Source: Chromatiaceae bacterium
GTDB lineage: Bacteria; Pseudomonadota; Gammaproteobacteria; Chromatiales; Chromatiaceae
Length of the DNA stretch: 64,000 bases
Direction of reading: 5' to 3'
NCBI GenBank assembly: GCA_024235315.1
Contig: JACKMP010000002.1
Coordinates: 248,001-312,000, forward strand
Of this stretch, positions 9,751-16,897 are shown one piece after another. The notes beneath the pieces are model-generated. The model was not told where the DNA came from. It made no database searches and saw only the letters and a program-made list of their open reading frames with translations. Position 1 is the stretch's first letter; every line of letters begins with the position of its first letter. Both the position numbers and the translations under genes were made by a program.

Positions 9751-9975
9751 TCAATGACTGTCGGAGTACGGCAGCAGGGCCAGGAAGCGCGCGCGCTTCA
9801 CCGCGTCGGCCAGCTGACGCTGGTACTTGGCGCTGGTGCCGGTGATCCGGCTCGGGACGATCTTGCCGGACTCGCTGACATACTGCTTGAGCAGGTTCAG
9901 GTCCTTGTAGTCGATCTCTTTGACGCCATCGGCGGCGAAACGACAAAACTTACGGCGACGGAAAAAACGTGACAT
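9751..9975 (-). CDS. rpsR: 30S ribosomal protein S18
   Basis: Small-subunit platform protein, 74 aa, which pairs with S6. It shows the canonical start [13 protein letters not shown] and the basic core [21 protein letters not shown] single cysteine (C11) is present, so a full zinc-binding set is absent. The gene lies 19 bases downstream of rpsF. Confidence 0.97.
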   Translation of the reverse strand: MSRFFRRRKFCRFAADGVKEIDYKDLNLLKQYVSESGKIVPSRITGTSAKYQRQLADAVKRARFLALLPYSDSH

Positions 9976-9994
9976 GACAAATGACTCCAGTGCG

Positions 9995-10378
9995 TCAGGC
10001 GTTGGCTTCTGCGGCGGGTTCTTCTTTGCGCGCCGGTGCGGCAGGGGCTTCGTCCCTGTCGTCTTCCTTGGCCAGCGGCGACGTCTCGGTGACGGCCTCG
10101 TCGCGACGGATGATCAGGTTGCGAAGGACGGCATCGTTGAAACGGAACGCACTCTCGAGTTCGGCCAGCGCCTCGGCGCCGCACTCGACGTTCATCAGCA
10201 CATAGTGAGCCTTGTGCACCTTGTTGATCGGGTAAGCCAGCTGCCGGCGGCCCCAGTCTTCCAGGCGATGGATGGTGCCGGCACTGCCCTCGATGGTCGC
10301 GCGGTAACGCTCCACCATGGCTGGCACCTGCTCGCTCTGGTCGGGATGCACCAGAAACACGATTTCGTAGTGACGCAT
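9995..10378 (-). CDS. rpsF: 30S ribosomal protein S6
   Basis: S18 partner in the 30S platform, 127 aa. The ferredoxin-like fold is recognisable from [18 protein letters not shown] to [13 protein letters not shown]; the C-terminus after about residue 100 is a variable acidic/alanine-rich tail. AAGGAG precedes the ATG at optimal spacing. It heads the rpsF-rpsR-DUF2232-rplI operon, with a strong promoter and a roughly 80-base leader. Confidence 0.97.
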   Translation of the reverse strand: MRHYEIVFLVHPDQSEQVPAMVERYRATIEGSAGTIHRLEDWGRRQLAYPINKVHKAHYVLMNVECGAEALAELESAFRFNDAVLRNLIIRRDEAVTETSPLAKEDDRDEAPAAPARKEEPAAEANA

Positions 10379-10462
10379 TGTCGCTCCTTACGGTTTAAAC
10401 AGCCTCCCGCTATTGCAGTGAGGCAAGGAGGGCCAACCCGAGGCTGGCCGGAAAGGCGCGGG

Positions 10463-10491
10463 AGTCTACGGAAAATCGCAATGAATTGCAA
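10463..10491 (-). promoter_or_regulatory. Promoter of the rpsF operon
   Basis: The minus strand shows TTGCAA, a 17-base spacer and TAGACT, followed by a GC-only discriminator (CCCGCGCC). Such discriminators are typical of stringently controlled ribosomal promoters. The leader to rpsF is about 80 bases and contains a hairpin with arms GGCCA and TGGCC, a possible S6:S18 autoregulatory site. Only the promoter hexamers are well supported. Confidence 0.6.
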
Positions 10492-10530
10492 ACATTTAGG
10501 CCGCCGCCGACATGTCCGCATGTCCTCTGC

Positions 10531-11280
10531 TCAGCGGTCCGGACGGCGCTGGCGCACGGCCTCATACAGGCAGATTCCGGTCGCTACCGAGACATTGAGG
10601 CTCTCCACCTGGCCGGCCATTGGCAGACGCACCAGTTGATCGCAGGTCTCGCGCGTCAGACGGCGCATCCCCTCGCCCTCCGAGCCCATGACGAGCGCCA
10701 ACGGACCTGTCAGGTCAGCCTGGTACAGGTCCAGCTGGGCATCGCCGGCAGCGCCGACCACGAACACACGATGACTGTCCTGCAGATAGCGCAGGGTTCG
10801 CACCAGATTGGTGACCTGAACGAAGGGCACGGTCTCGGCAGCCCCGCTGGCAACCTTGCAAACGACCGGTGTCAGACCGCCGGCACGGTCGCGCGGCGCA
10901 ATCACCGCGTGCACCCCGGCACCGTCGGCGCTACGCAGGCAGGCCCCGAGGTTGTGCGGATCGGTGACGCCATCGAGCACCAGCAGCAGGGGCGGTACGT
11001 CAATCGCCCCGAGCAGGGCATCCAGCGCCGCTTCCCCGAGACTGGTCGGCAGTTCGCCCTGTGCCACCACACCCTGGTGATTGGCGCCCGCGGTCATGCG
11101 ATCGAGCGTCACCTTGTCGCTCGCCTGTGGGCGCAGTCCGGCCAACCGCGCCTCGTCCAGCAATTCTCGCAGACGCCGGTCCCTGCGCGCAGCGTCAAAC
11201 CACAGGGCATCGATACGCTGCGTACCGTGTTTCAGCGCCGTGCGCACGGCGTGAATGCCAACGATCAGCTGCCCCGACAC
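10531..11280 (-). CDS. rlmB: 23S rRNA (guanosine-2'-O-)-methyltransferase RlmB
   Basis: SPOUT-family enzyme that 2'-O-methylates G2251 in the 23S P-loop using S-adenosylmethionine. The 249 aa comprise an N-terminal L30e-like substrate-binding domain and a C-terminal trefoil-knot domain with the motifs NLGACLRSADGAGVHAV, LVMGSEGEGMRRL and LNVSVATGICLYE. It starts three bases after the rnr stop, the usual rnr-rlmB operon. Confidence 0.96.
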   Translation of the reverse strand: MSGQLIVGIHAVRTALKHGTQRIDALWFDAARRDRRLRELLDEARLAGLRPQASDKVTLDRMTAGANHQGVVAQGELPTSLGEAALDALLGAIDVPPLLLVLDGVTDPHNLGACLRSADGAGVHAVIAPRDRAGGLTPVVCKVASGAAETVPFVQVTNLVRTLRYLQDSHRVFVVGAAGDAQLDLYQADLTGPLALVMGSEGEGMRRLTRETCDQLVRLPMAGQVESLNVSVATGICLYEAVRQRRPDR

Positions 11281-11283
11281 CGA

Positions 11284-13611
11284 TCAACCCTTGCTGCGAC
11301 GACGCTTCTTGCGCCCACCACCGCCATCGGTGCGCACGGCCGGCCCGGCCTCACCCTTGCCGCCCTTGCGCGAGCGGTGTTCGCCCTTGCCCGGACCGCC
11401 GCGGCCCTTGCCGGGACCTTCGATCTTGTCCGCCAGGATGAAGTCGATCTTGCGGTCATCGATACTGACCGCCGCCACCTTGACCCGCAGGGTGTCGCCG
11501 AGGCGATACACCCGGCCGGTACGCTCGCCTGTAAGGCGATGGCCGATCGGATCGAAATGAAAATAGTCATAGTCCAGCGCGGTGATGTGTACCAGCCCGG
11601 ACACATAGATACCGTCGAGTTCGACGAAGATCCCGAAGCTGTTGACCCCGGAGATGACTCCATCGAAGGACTCGCCGACCTTATCGAGCATGTACTCGCA
11701 CTTCAGCGTATCGGCGGCGTCACGTGTCGCATCGTCGGCGCGGCGCTCGGTCGCGGAACAGTGCTCGCCCATCGCCGTCAGGTGCTGATGGGTGTAGTCG
11801 AAGGTCTCCGGTGCCTCACCACTCAGCAGGTGCTTGAGTGCACGATGGACCATCAGATCGGGATAGCGGCGGATCGGCGAGGTGAAATGTGCATACGCCG
11901 GGAACGCGAGCCCGAAGTGACCGACATTGTTGTCCGAATACACCGCCTGCATCATCGAACGCAGCAACACGACCTGGATCACGTGAAAATCCGGGCGCGC
12001 CTTGACCCGATCGAGCAGGTTCGCATAGTCCTTGGCGGTCGGGCTGTCGCCACCTTCCAGCCGCAACCCAAGTTCGCCCAGAAACTCTGACAGGTCGGTG
12101 AGTTTCTGCGCACTGGGTTTCTCGTGGATGCGGTACAGCGCCGGCATCTTGTGGCGCAGCAGGTGGCGCGCCGCGGCGACATTGGCCGCCAGCATGCATT
12201 CCTCGATGACCTTGTGCGCATCGTGACGCACCATCGGCTCTATGGCCGCCAGCTTGCCCTGATCGTCAAAGCGGAAACGCGTCTCCACCGTATCGAAATC
12301 GATCGCACCACGCTCGGCGCGTGCCGTGTGCAGCAGTTGGTACAGGCCGTAGAGATCATGCAGGTGCGGCAGCACCGCGGCATACTCCGCACACAGCGCC
12401 GGGTCGCCATCGAGCAGCATCGCCCCGACCTTGTCGTAGGTCAGGCGTGCATGCGAATTCATCACTGCCTCGAAGAAGCGCGAACGGAAGAGATTGCCTT
12501 CGGTGTCGAAATACAGCTCTGCCGTCATGCACAGGCGATCGACATGGGGATTGAGCGAACACAGCCCGTTCGACAGGATCTCGGGCAGCATCGGGATCAC
12601 GCGATCAGGGAAGTACACCGAATTGCCGCGCTTGTACGCCTCCTCGTCGAGCGCCGTGCCCGGCGTCACATAGGCGGATACGTCGGCGATGGCGACCAGC
12701 AGGCGCCAGCCTTTCCTGGTGCGTTCGCAAAACACCGCGTCATCGAAATCACGCGCATCGGCACCGTCGATCGTGACCAGTGGAGTGGCCCGCAGGTCAA
12801 CCCGACCCGTCTTCGCCGCCTCTGGTACCTCGGGTCTGAGTGCCGCGATCTCCTGCTCCACCTCGACAGGCCATTGCAGCGGTATGTCATTGGCGCGAAT
12901 CGCCACATCCGTTGCCATCCCGGGCGCGAGGTGGTCACCGAGGATCTCGATCACCTCACCGAGCGCCTGCCGCCATTGCTGCGGATGATCGGTGATGCGC
13001 ACCACGACCATCTGGCCGTGTTTCGCCCCCATCAGCCGGTCCGGCGGGATCAGGATCTGCTGCGGGATCCGCTTGTTGTCCGGCAGCAGGAATGCCACCC
13101 CGGCGTCGATCTGCAGGCGGCCAACGATGTTTTCGAAGGCGCGCTCCAGCACCTCGACCACCGCGGCCTCGCGCCGGCCTCGCCGGTCGATGCCAGCCAC
13201 GCGGGCAACGATACGGTCGCCGTGCCACAGCACGCGCATCTCGCGCGGACTCAGAAACAGATCGTCGCCACCCTCGTCCGGATGCATGAACCCGAACCCG
13301 TCGGCATGCCCGATCACCCGCCCGTGGATCAGGTCCTCGTGGTTGACCACGCAGTAGCCACCGCGGCGGTTGCACACCACCTGACCGTCACGCGACATCG
13401 CATTGACGCGGCGCGACAGTGCATCGATCTGTTGCGGGTCGGACAGCTCGAGCGCAGCGGCAAGATCATCGAAGCGCAGCGGCGCGCCGTGCTCCTCCAT
13501 CAGGCCGAGAATGAACTCGCGGCTGGGGATCGGATTTTCGTATTTCTTGGCCTCACGGGCCTGGTAGGGGTCACGGGCGCGGTCGGCGCTGCGTGGTTTG
13601 CGTTTTGACAC
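11284..13611 (-). CDS. rnr: Ribonuclease R
   Basis: Processive 3'-5' exoribonuclease that degrades structured RNA and acts in trans-translation and rRNA quality control. The 775 aa contain an N-terminal HTH_12-like segment, cold-shock RNA-binding domains, the RNB catalytic domain (DGADARDFDDAVF acidic site, about 280-600), an S1 domain (FDGVISGVNSFGIFVELDG) and a basic tail (KKRRRSKG). I chose GTG at 13611 (product MSKRKPRSAD); the frame is open another 36 codons upstream but that would run across the likely promoter and almost into the divergent tRNA. Confidence 0.93.
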   Translation of the reverse strand: MSKRKPRSADRARDPYQAREAKKYENPIPSREFILGLMEEHGAPLRFDDLAAALELSDPQQIDALSRRVNAMSRDGQVVCNRRGGYCVVNHEDLIHGRVIGHADGFGFMHPDEGGDDLFLSPREMRVLWHGDRIVARVAGIDRRGRREAAVVEVLERAFENIVGRLQIDAGVAFLLPDNKRIPQQILIPPDRLMGAKHGQMVVVRITDHPQQWRQALGEVIEILGDHLAPGMATDVAIRANDIPLQWPVEVEQEIAALRPEVPEAAKTGRVDLRATPLVTIDGADARDFDDAVFCERTRKGWRLLVAIADVSAYVTPGTALDEEAYKRGNSVYFPDRVIPMLPEILSNGLCSLNPHVDRLCMTAELYFDTEGNLFRSRFFEAVMNSHARLTYDKVGAMLLDGDPALCAEYAAVLPHLHDLYGLYQLLHTARAERGAIDFDTVETRFRFDDQGKLAAIEPMVRHDAHKVIEECMLAANVAAARHLLRHKMPALYRIHEKPSAQKLTDLSEFLGELGLRLEGGDSPTAKDYANLLDRVKARPDFHVIQVVLLRSMMQAVYSDNNVGHFGLAFPAYAHFTSPIRRYPDLMVHRALKHLLSGEAPETFDYTHQHLTAMGEHCSATERRADDATRDAADTLKCEYMLDKVGESFDGVISGVNSFGIFVELDGIYVSGLVHITALDYDYFHFDPIGHRLTGERTGRVYRLGDTLRVKVAAVSIDDRKIDFILADKIEGPGKGRGGPGKGEHRSRKGGKGEAGPAVRTDGGGGRKKRRRSKG

Positions 13612-13656
13612 TGAAATGGGGTTCTCTGATAGAAGGAAACTCGGACCATTGTAGCG

Positions 13657-13685
13657 TTGACAGGCCCATGGTGTCGCTGTAGAGT
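13657..13685 (+). promoter_or_regulatory. Promoter of tRNA-Leu
   Basis: TTGACA and TAGAGT are separated by 17 bases, and CCGCGC directly follows the -10, a GC-rich discriminator typical of stable-RNA promoters under stringent control. The tRNA 5' end lies 35 bases beyond the -10, leaving a short 5' leader for RNase P. Confidence 0.65.
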
Positions 13686-13720
13686 CCGCGCTTCCGTTTT
13701 GGGGACCACCCCAGCACACG

Positions 13721-13807
13721 GCCGAAGTGGCGGAATTGGTAGACGCGCATGGTTCAGGTCCATGTCGGGGAAACCCGGTGGAGGTTCAAGTCCTCTCTTC
13801 GGCACCA
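13721..13807 (+). tRNA. tRNA-Leu (anticodon CAG)
   Basis: An 87-base class II tRNA including the encoded CCA. The acceptor arms GCCGAAG and CTTCGGC pair fully. The anticodon stem CATGG/CCATG encloses a seven-base loop with CAG at 13755-13757, which reads CUG leucine codons. A long variable arm and a T-loop with GGTTCAAGTCC are present. It is flanked by its own promoter and terminator and is divergent from rnr. Confidence 0.97.
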
Positions 13808-13816
13808 TATTGAAAG

Positions 13817-13845
13817 GCCCGGTTCTGCGAAGAGCCGGGCTTTTT
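13817..13845 (+). terminator. Rho-independent terminator of tRNA-Leu
   Basis: A ten-base-pair stem (GCCCGGTTCT with AGAGCCGGGC, one G-U pair) closes a GCGA tetraloop and is followed by five T residues. It begins nine bases after the tRNA CCA. Confidence 0.9.
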
Positions 13846-13898
13846 CGTCTGTGCAGCGCGCCTTTCAATATTGCGCTTCGCCGAAAAAACACAGACAT

Positions 13899-13935
13899 AA
13901 AAAAACGGGCGACCGCGGGGAGAGCGGAGGCCCGT
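13899..13935 (-). terminator. Orphan minus-strand intrinsic terminator
   Basis: The minus strand reads a six-base-pair outer stem, a symmetrical 2x2 internal loop, a four-base-pair inner stem and a seven-base loop, followed directly by seven T. The T-tract is on one side only, so it acts in the minus direction. No annotated minus-strand gene precedes it. Confidence 0.75.
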
Positions 13936-14088
13936 CAAGCGCTGTCTTCGCGCCAGAGGAGAGCGGTGTGCTATCTGCCGTTCCTGGCTGAAATGAGCAC
14001 GTTCACGCGTTATGTGGCGGCAGCTTTTCACTGGGATTTAGCAATTGGTCCTTTAGATTCCCAGGTCACGGAAGGCGGCAGTCTGACG
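13899..14088 (-). ncRNA. Candidate small RNA ending at an orphan terminator
   Basis: This 314-base gap between the tRNA terminator and the macrodomain gene has no supported ORF. On the minus strand it ends in a good intrinsic terminator (13899-13935): ACGGGC/GCCCGT, a 2x2 internal loop, CCGC/GCGG, then seven T. No minus-strand protein gene lies upstream for 2 kb. Within it, CTGCCG plus TTCC (14081-14070) can pair with GGAA plus CGGCAG (13984-13975), enclosing an inner CTGGGA/TCCCAG hairpin. A weak -10 (TACGAT, 14100-14095) would start RNA near 14088. I do not recognise it as 6S, tmRNA, RNase P or a known riboswitch. Confidence 0.4.
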
Positions 14089-14159
14089 ATCGGCATCGTA
14101 TGGTCCACAATTGCTCCCAAGAACCCATTGGATCATTCACACCGGAGCGGCAGGGAACC

Positions 14160-14693
14160 ATGCCAGCCAGGCTCAGCGCACTCAAGGCAGACATCACCAC
14201 GCTGCGCGTCGACGCGGTGGTGAACGCCGCCAACACGCGACTGCTCGGTGGCGGCGGCGTGGACGGCGCCATCCATCGTGCCGCCGGACCGCAGCTGCTG
14301 CAGGCCTGCCTGGCGCTTGGCGGCTGCGCCACCGGGGACGCCAGGCTCACACCGGGATTTGCCCTGCCTGCGGAGTTCGTCATCCATACCGTCGGCCCGG
14401 TTTGGCACGGTGGAGACAGGGGCGAGCCGCAGCTGTTGGCTTCGTGCTATCAACGCTGCATCGAGGTGGCGGCCGCGCACGGACTGGACAACATCGCCTT
14501 CCCCTGCATCAGCACCGGGGTGTACGGCTTCCCGCCCGACCTGGCGGCACCGATCGCGGTTGAGACGGTGCGCACCGTAGCCGCCCGTTACGACGCTCTC
14601 GAGCAGATCGTCTTCTGTTGTTACTCCGACCAGGACCTGTCCATCTATCAGGCCATCCTGGACACACCGCAGCCGCTGCACGCCTCGGCCTGA
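14160..14693 (+). CDS. Macrodomain protein (O-acetyl-ADP-ribose deacetylase, YmdB-like)
   Basis: Single macrodomain of 177 aa, the same length as E. coli YmdB, expected to bind ADP-ribose and hydrolyse O-acetyl-ADP-ribose or mono-ADP-ribose esters. Conserved motifs are [23 protein letters not shown] (adenine and ribose binding) and [11 protein letters not shown] (diphosphate loop). The frame is open from 14100, but ATG 14160 matches the family N-terminus and follows AGGGA. It is a single gene downstream of the tRNA, followed by the EncFtn gene 93 bases on. Confidence 0.9.
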   Translation: MPARLSALKADITTLRVDAVVNAANTRLLGGGGVDGAIHRAAGPQLLQACLALGGCATGDARLTPGFALPAEFVIHTVGPVWHGGDRGEPQLLASCYQRCIEVAAAHGLDNIAFPCISTGVYGFPPDLAAPIAVETVRTVAARYDALEQIVFCCYSDQDLSIYQAILDTPQPLHASA

Positions 14694-14786
14694 AACCGGT
14701 TGCGTGAACTGACGCGCATGGGCGGTGCGATCGGGATTCGTTATCATGCAATCGACGCTGCACTTCATTTTCAGAGGAGACAAGAG

Positions 14787-15074
14787 ATGTCGAACGAAGG
14801 CTACCACGAGCCGATCGAAGAACTATCCGACGAGACCCGCGACATGCATCGCGCCATCGTCTCGCTGATGGAGGAACTCGAGGCAGTCGACTGGTACAAC
14901 CAGCGCGTCGACGCCTGCAAGAACCCCGAGCTGAAAGCGATCCTGGCGCACAATCGCGACGAGGAAAAAGAGCACGCAGCGATGGTCCTTGAATGGATCC
15001 GGCGCCAGGACCCGTCGTTCGACAAGGAACTCAAGGACTACCTGTTCACTGACAAGACCATCGCTCACCACTGA
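14787..15074 (+). CDS. EncFtn-type (encapsulated ferritin-like) protein without cargo tail
   Basis: A 95 aa helical protein closely resembling the Rhodospirillum rubrum encapsulated ferritin EncFtn, whose ferroxidase centre forms only at the dimer interface of a decameric ring. Equivalent metal ligands and site residues are present: E29, E30, E32, W36, Y37 (MEELEAVDWY) and E60 and H63 (HNRDEEKEHAAM). It stops at YLFTDKTIAHH, so the long C-terminal extension with the encapsulin-targeting peptide is missing, and no encapsulin gene is in the window. Start ATG 14787 follows GAGGAGA. Probable role is iron oxidation outside a shell; this is inference. Confidence 0.85.
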   Translation: MSNEGYHEPIEELSDETRDMHRAIVSLMEELEAVDWYNQRVDACKNPELKAILAHNRDEEKEHAAMVLEWIRRQDPSFDKELKDYLFTDKTIAHH

Positions 15075-15160
15075 ACACTCGCCATGTCGCGGCGTCGCGT
15101 ACCCGGCCGCTCCGAGGTCGGCTGCCCGTGACTCCCAGGGTGCCGTAGGGCTGACGAGCG

Positions 15161-15652
15161 ATGTATTACTTCGCTTACGGATCGAATATGTCGAGTCAAC
15201 GCTTGCGGCAACGCGTGCCATCGGCACGCGTTGTCACCGTCGCCAGCCTGCGCGGTCACCGTCTGGCATTTCACAAGTCCGGCCGCGACGGCTCTGCAAA
15301 GTGTGACGCCGCGCCGAGCCCACATGCCGGCGATCTGGTTTTCGGCGTCGTTTACGTGATCGACAGGGCACACAAGGCACAGCTGGATACCGCGGAAGGC
15401 CTCGGCAAGGGCTATGACGAAAAGACCGTTACCCTTGACTGCGCCGGCAGCACCACCATGACCGCATTCACCTACTGCGCGACTCTCGTCGATCCGGATC
15501 TGAAACCCTTCGACTGGTACCACGAACACGTGCTTCGCGGCGCCCGCGAACATGGCCTGCCGGCCGCCTATGTCGCTGCCATCGCCGCAGTTGAATCGAT
15601 CGAAGACCCCAATTCACAGCGGCAGTGCCGCGAGCGCGCCATCTACACCTGA
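15161..15652 (+). CDS. Gamma-glutamylcyclotransferase family protein
   Basis: A 163 aa AIG2/GGCT-fold protein. It begins with the substrate-loop signature YYFAYGSNM and has a conserved glutamate in LDTAEGLGKGY, the position of the general acid/base in GGCT enzymes. Members cyclise gamma-glutamyl amines or peptides to 5-oxoproline; the actual substrate is not evident. It follows the EncFtn gene by 86 bases on the same strand and precedes a DUF3465 gene by 32 bases. Confidence 0.85.
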   Translation: MYYFAYGSNMSSQRLRQRVPSARVVTVASLRGHRLAFHKSGRDGSAKCDAAPSPHAGDLVFGVVYVIDRAHKAQLDTAEGLGKGYDEKTVTLDCAGSTTMTAFTYCATLVDPDLKPFDWYHEHVLRGAREHGLPAAYVAAIAAVESIEDPNSQRQCRERAIYT

Positions 15653-15684
15653 CCGTCACCGACCAATCACTGCGGAACCCCTTC

Positions 15685-16152
15685 ATGAACAAGAAAACCC
15701 TCGGCATCCTGGTCGCGCTGCTGGCCGCCCTGGTCGCGTTTCTCGACCAACAGGGGGTTATCCCGTCCGACGACCCAACCGGAGTGGCGGTCGGCACACC
15801 GGCGGCGGAAGGTGCCCGCGGCACCCGGGCCATCAGCGACGCCTACCGCGCACAACGCAGCGATGTGCAGGTGATGGGCGAAGGCATCGTCAAGCGCGTG
15901 CTCAGCGACGATCTGGACGGCAGCCGGCACCAGCGCTTCCTGCTGCAACTCGACAACAGGCAGACCCTGCTGGTGGCGCACAACATCGACCTGGCGCCAC
16001 GCATCGACGACCTGCAGAAGGGTGACACCGTGGCATTCTTTGGCGAATACGAATGGAACAACCAGGGCGGTGTTGTGCACTGGACACACCGCGACCCGGG
16101 TGCGCGACACGTCGCCGGCTGGCTGAAACACAAGGGCCGCACCTATCAGTGA
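15685..16152 (+). CDS. DUF3465 exported protein
   Basis: A 155 aa protein with an N-terminal hydrophobic helix (about 5-20) that is a signal peptide or anchor, a linker, and a C-terminal OB-like DUF3465 domain (GEGIVKRVLSDDLDGSRHQRF, AHNIDLAPRID, FFGEYEWNNQGGVVHWTH). Its function is unknown; the domain is likely periplasmic. I chose ATG 15685 because the hydrophobic signal begins there, though the frame is open from 15625. The ribosome-binding site is weak. Confidence 0.82.
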   Translation: MNKKTLGILVALLAALVAFLDQQGVIPSDDPTGVAVGTPAAEGARGTRAISDAYRAQRSDVQVMGEGIVKRVLSDDLDGSRHQRFLLQLDNRQTLLVAHNIDLAPRIDDLQKGDTVAFFGEYEWNNQGGVVHWTHRDPGARHVAGWLKHKGRTYQ

Positions 16153-16167
16153 CCAGGCATGGTGCCG

Positions 16168-16860
16168 TCAACACCAGCTGGGCGCCCCTTCCACCTGCCG
16201 TGCCGACAACAGTTCGCGGACATTGGACTCGATGATGCGGTAGCCGACGTTGCCGTACAGCAGCTGTCGACCCTCGTTGAACACATAGGTCGGGCTGCCC
16301 TGGACGGCATAGCCTTTCGCCAGTTGCTCATCGTGATACAGCGCCGCATAGGCCTCACCACTGTCTATTCTGGCAATCACCGCATCGCGCCCGATCAGAT
16401 CGTCCCCCAGAAGGGCCAGCAATACCGGCAGCTGTGAGATGTCCTGCGCCTGTTCAAAAAAAGCGGCACGCGTCCTGTCGATCAACAACGAGTACCGCTG
16501 GCACACCTCATCACCGGGCCGATCCGCCGGTGCGTCGGCGACCAGGCACAACTCGACAGCCTTGAGAAAGACATGCGCCGTAACACAGGTCAGCGGACGG
16601 CACTCGGTCCATGCCCGCGCGTTCAATCGTGTGTGGGGCCACTGCCCGCAGACTTCCTGCATGTGGCTGCCGAAGCCGGCGAAGCCGCCCTGCTCCTTCC
16701 ATCCCTCGCCTATCCTTGCCCGGGTGTCGGCAAACAACGGGATGAAACGGTGTCGAATGCGGACATCGCCGCCGAAGTTTCGGGTCAGCTCGTCCAGCCT
16801 GATCTGCCCGCCATAGGCCCACACGCACAGGATGTCCGAGAAATAATCGATAGAGATCAC
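16168..16860 (-). CDS. DsbA/FrnE-like thioredoxin-fold protein
   Basis: A 230 aa DSBA-like protein (2-hydroxychromene-2-carboxylate isomerase/FrnE group) without a signal peptide, so probably cytoplasmic. The first strand leads to FSDILCVWAY, where DsbA has CPHC; only C12 remains and the second active-site cysteine is alanine. The cis-proline loop GSPTYVFN is kept. It therefore cannot make an intramolecular disulfide at this site and may be a glutathione-dependent or single-cysteine enzyme. The start is GTG at 16860, five bases after GAGG. It converges with the DUF3465 gene. Confidence 0.75.
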   Translation of the reverse strand: MISIDYFSDILCVWAYGGQIRLDELTRNFGGDVRIRHRFIPLFADTRARIGEGWKEQGGFAGFGSHMQEVCGQWPHTRLNARAWTECRPLTCVTAHVFLKAVELCLVADAPADRPGDEVCQRYSLLIDRTRAAFFEQAQDISQLPVLLALLGDDLIGRDAVIARIDSGEAYAALYHDEQLAKGYAVQGSPTYVFNEGRQLLYGNVGYRIIESNVRELLSARQVEGAPSWC

Positions 16861-16897
16861 GCATCCTCACCAGGTCATTGAAAAAATCGTGGCTCCT

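Noticed and set aside
12124..13608. A 494-codon plus-strand open frame opposite rnr
   Set aside because: RNase R domains are intact on the minus strand; the plus frame is rich in His, Arg and Gln typical of shadow translation.
13612..13719. N-terminal extension of rnr
   Set aside because: The frame is open, but the extension would run almost to the divergent tRNA and across the expected promoter, and the family N-terminus fits the GTG at 13611.
13975..14081. Known riboswitch, 6S RNA or tmRNA in the tRNA-macrodomain gap
   Set aside because: I compared remembered consensus features (6S closing stem and bubble, tmRNA tag region, TPP, cobalamin, glycine, c-di-GMP motifs) and found no match, so only an unnamed candidate is reported.
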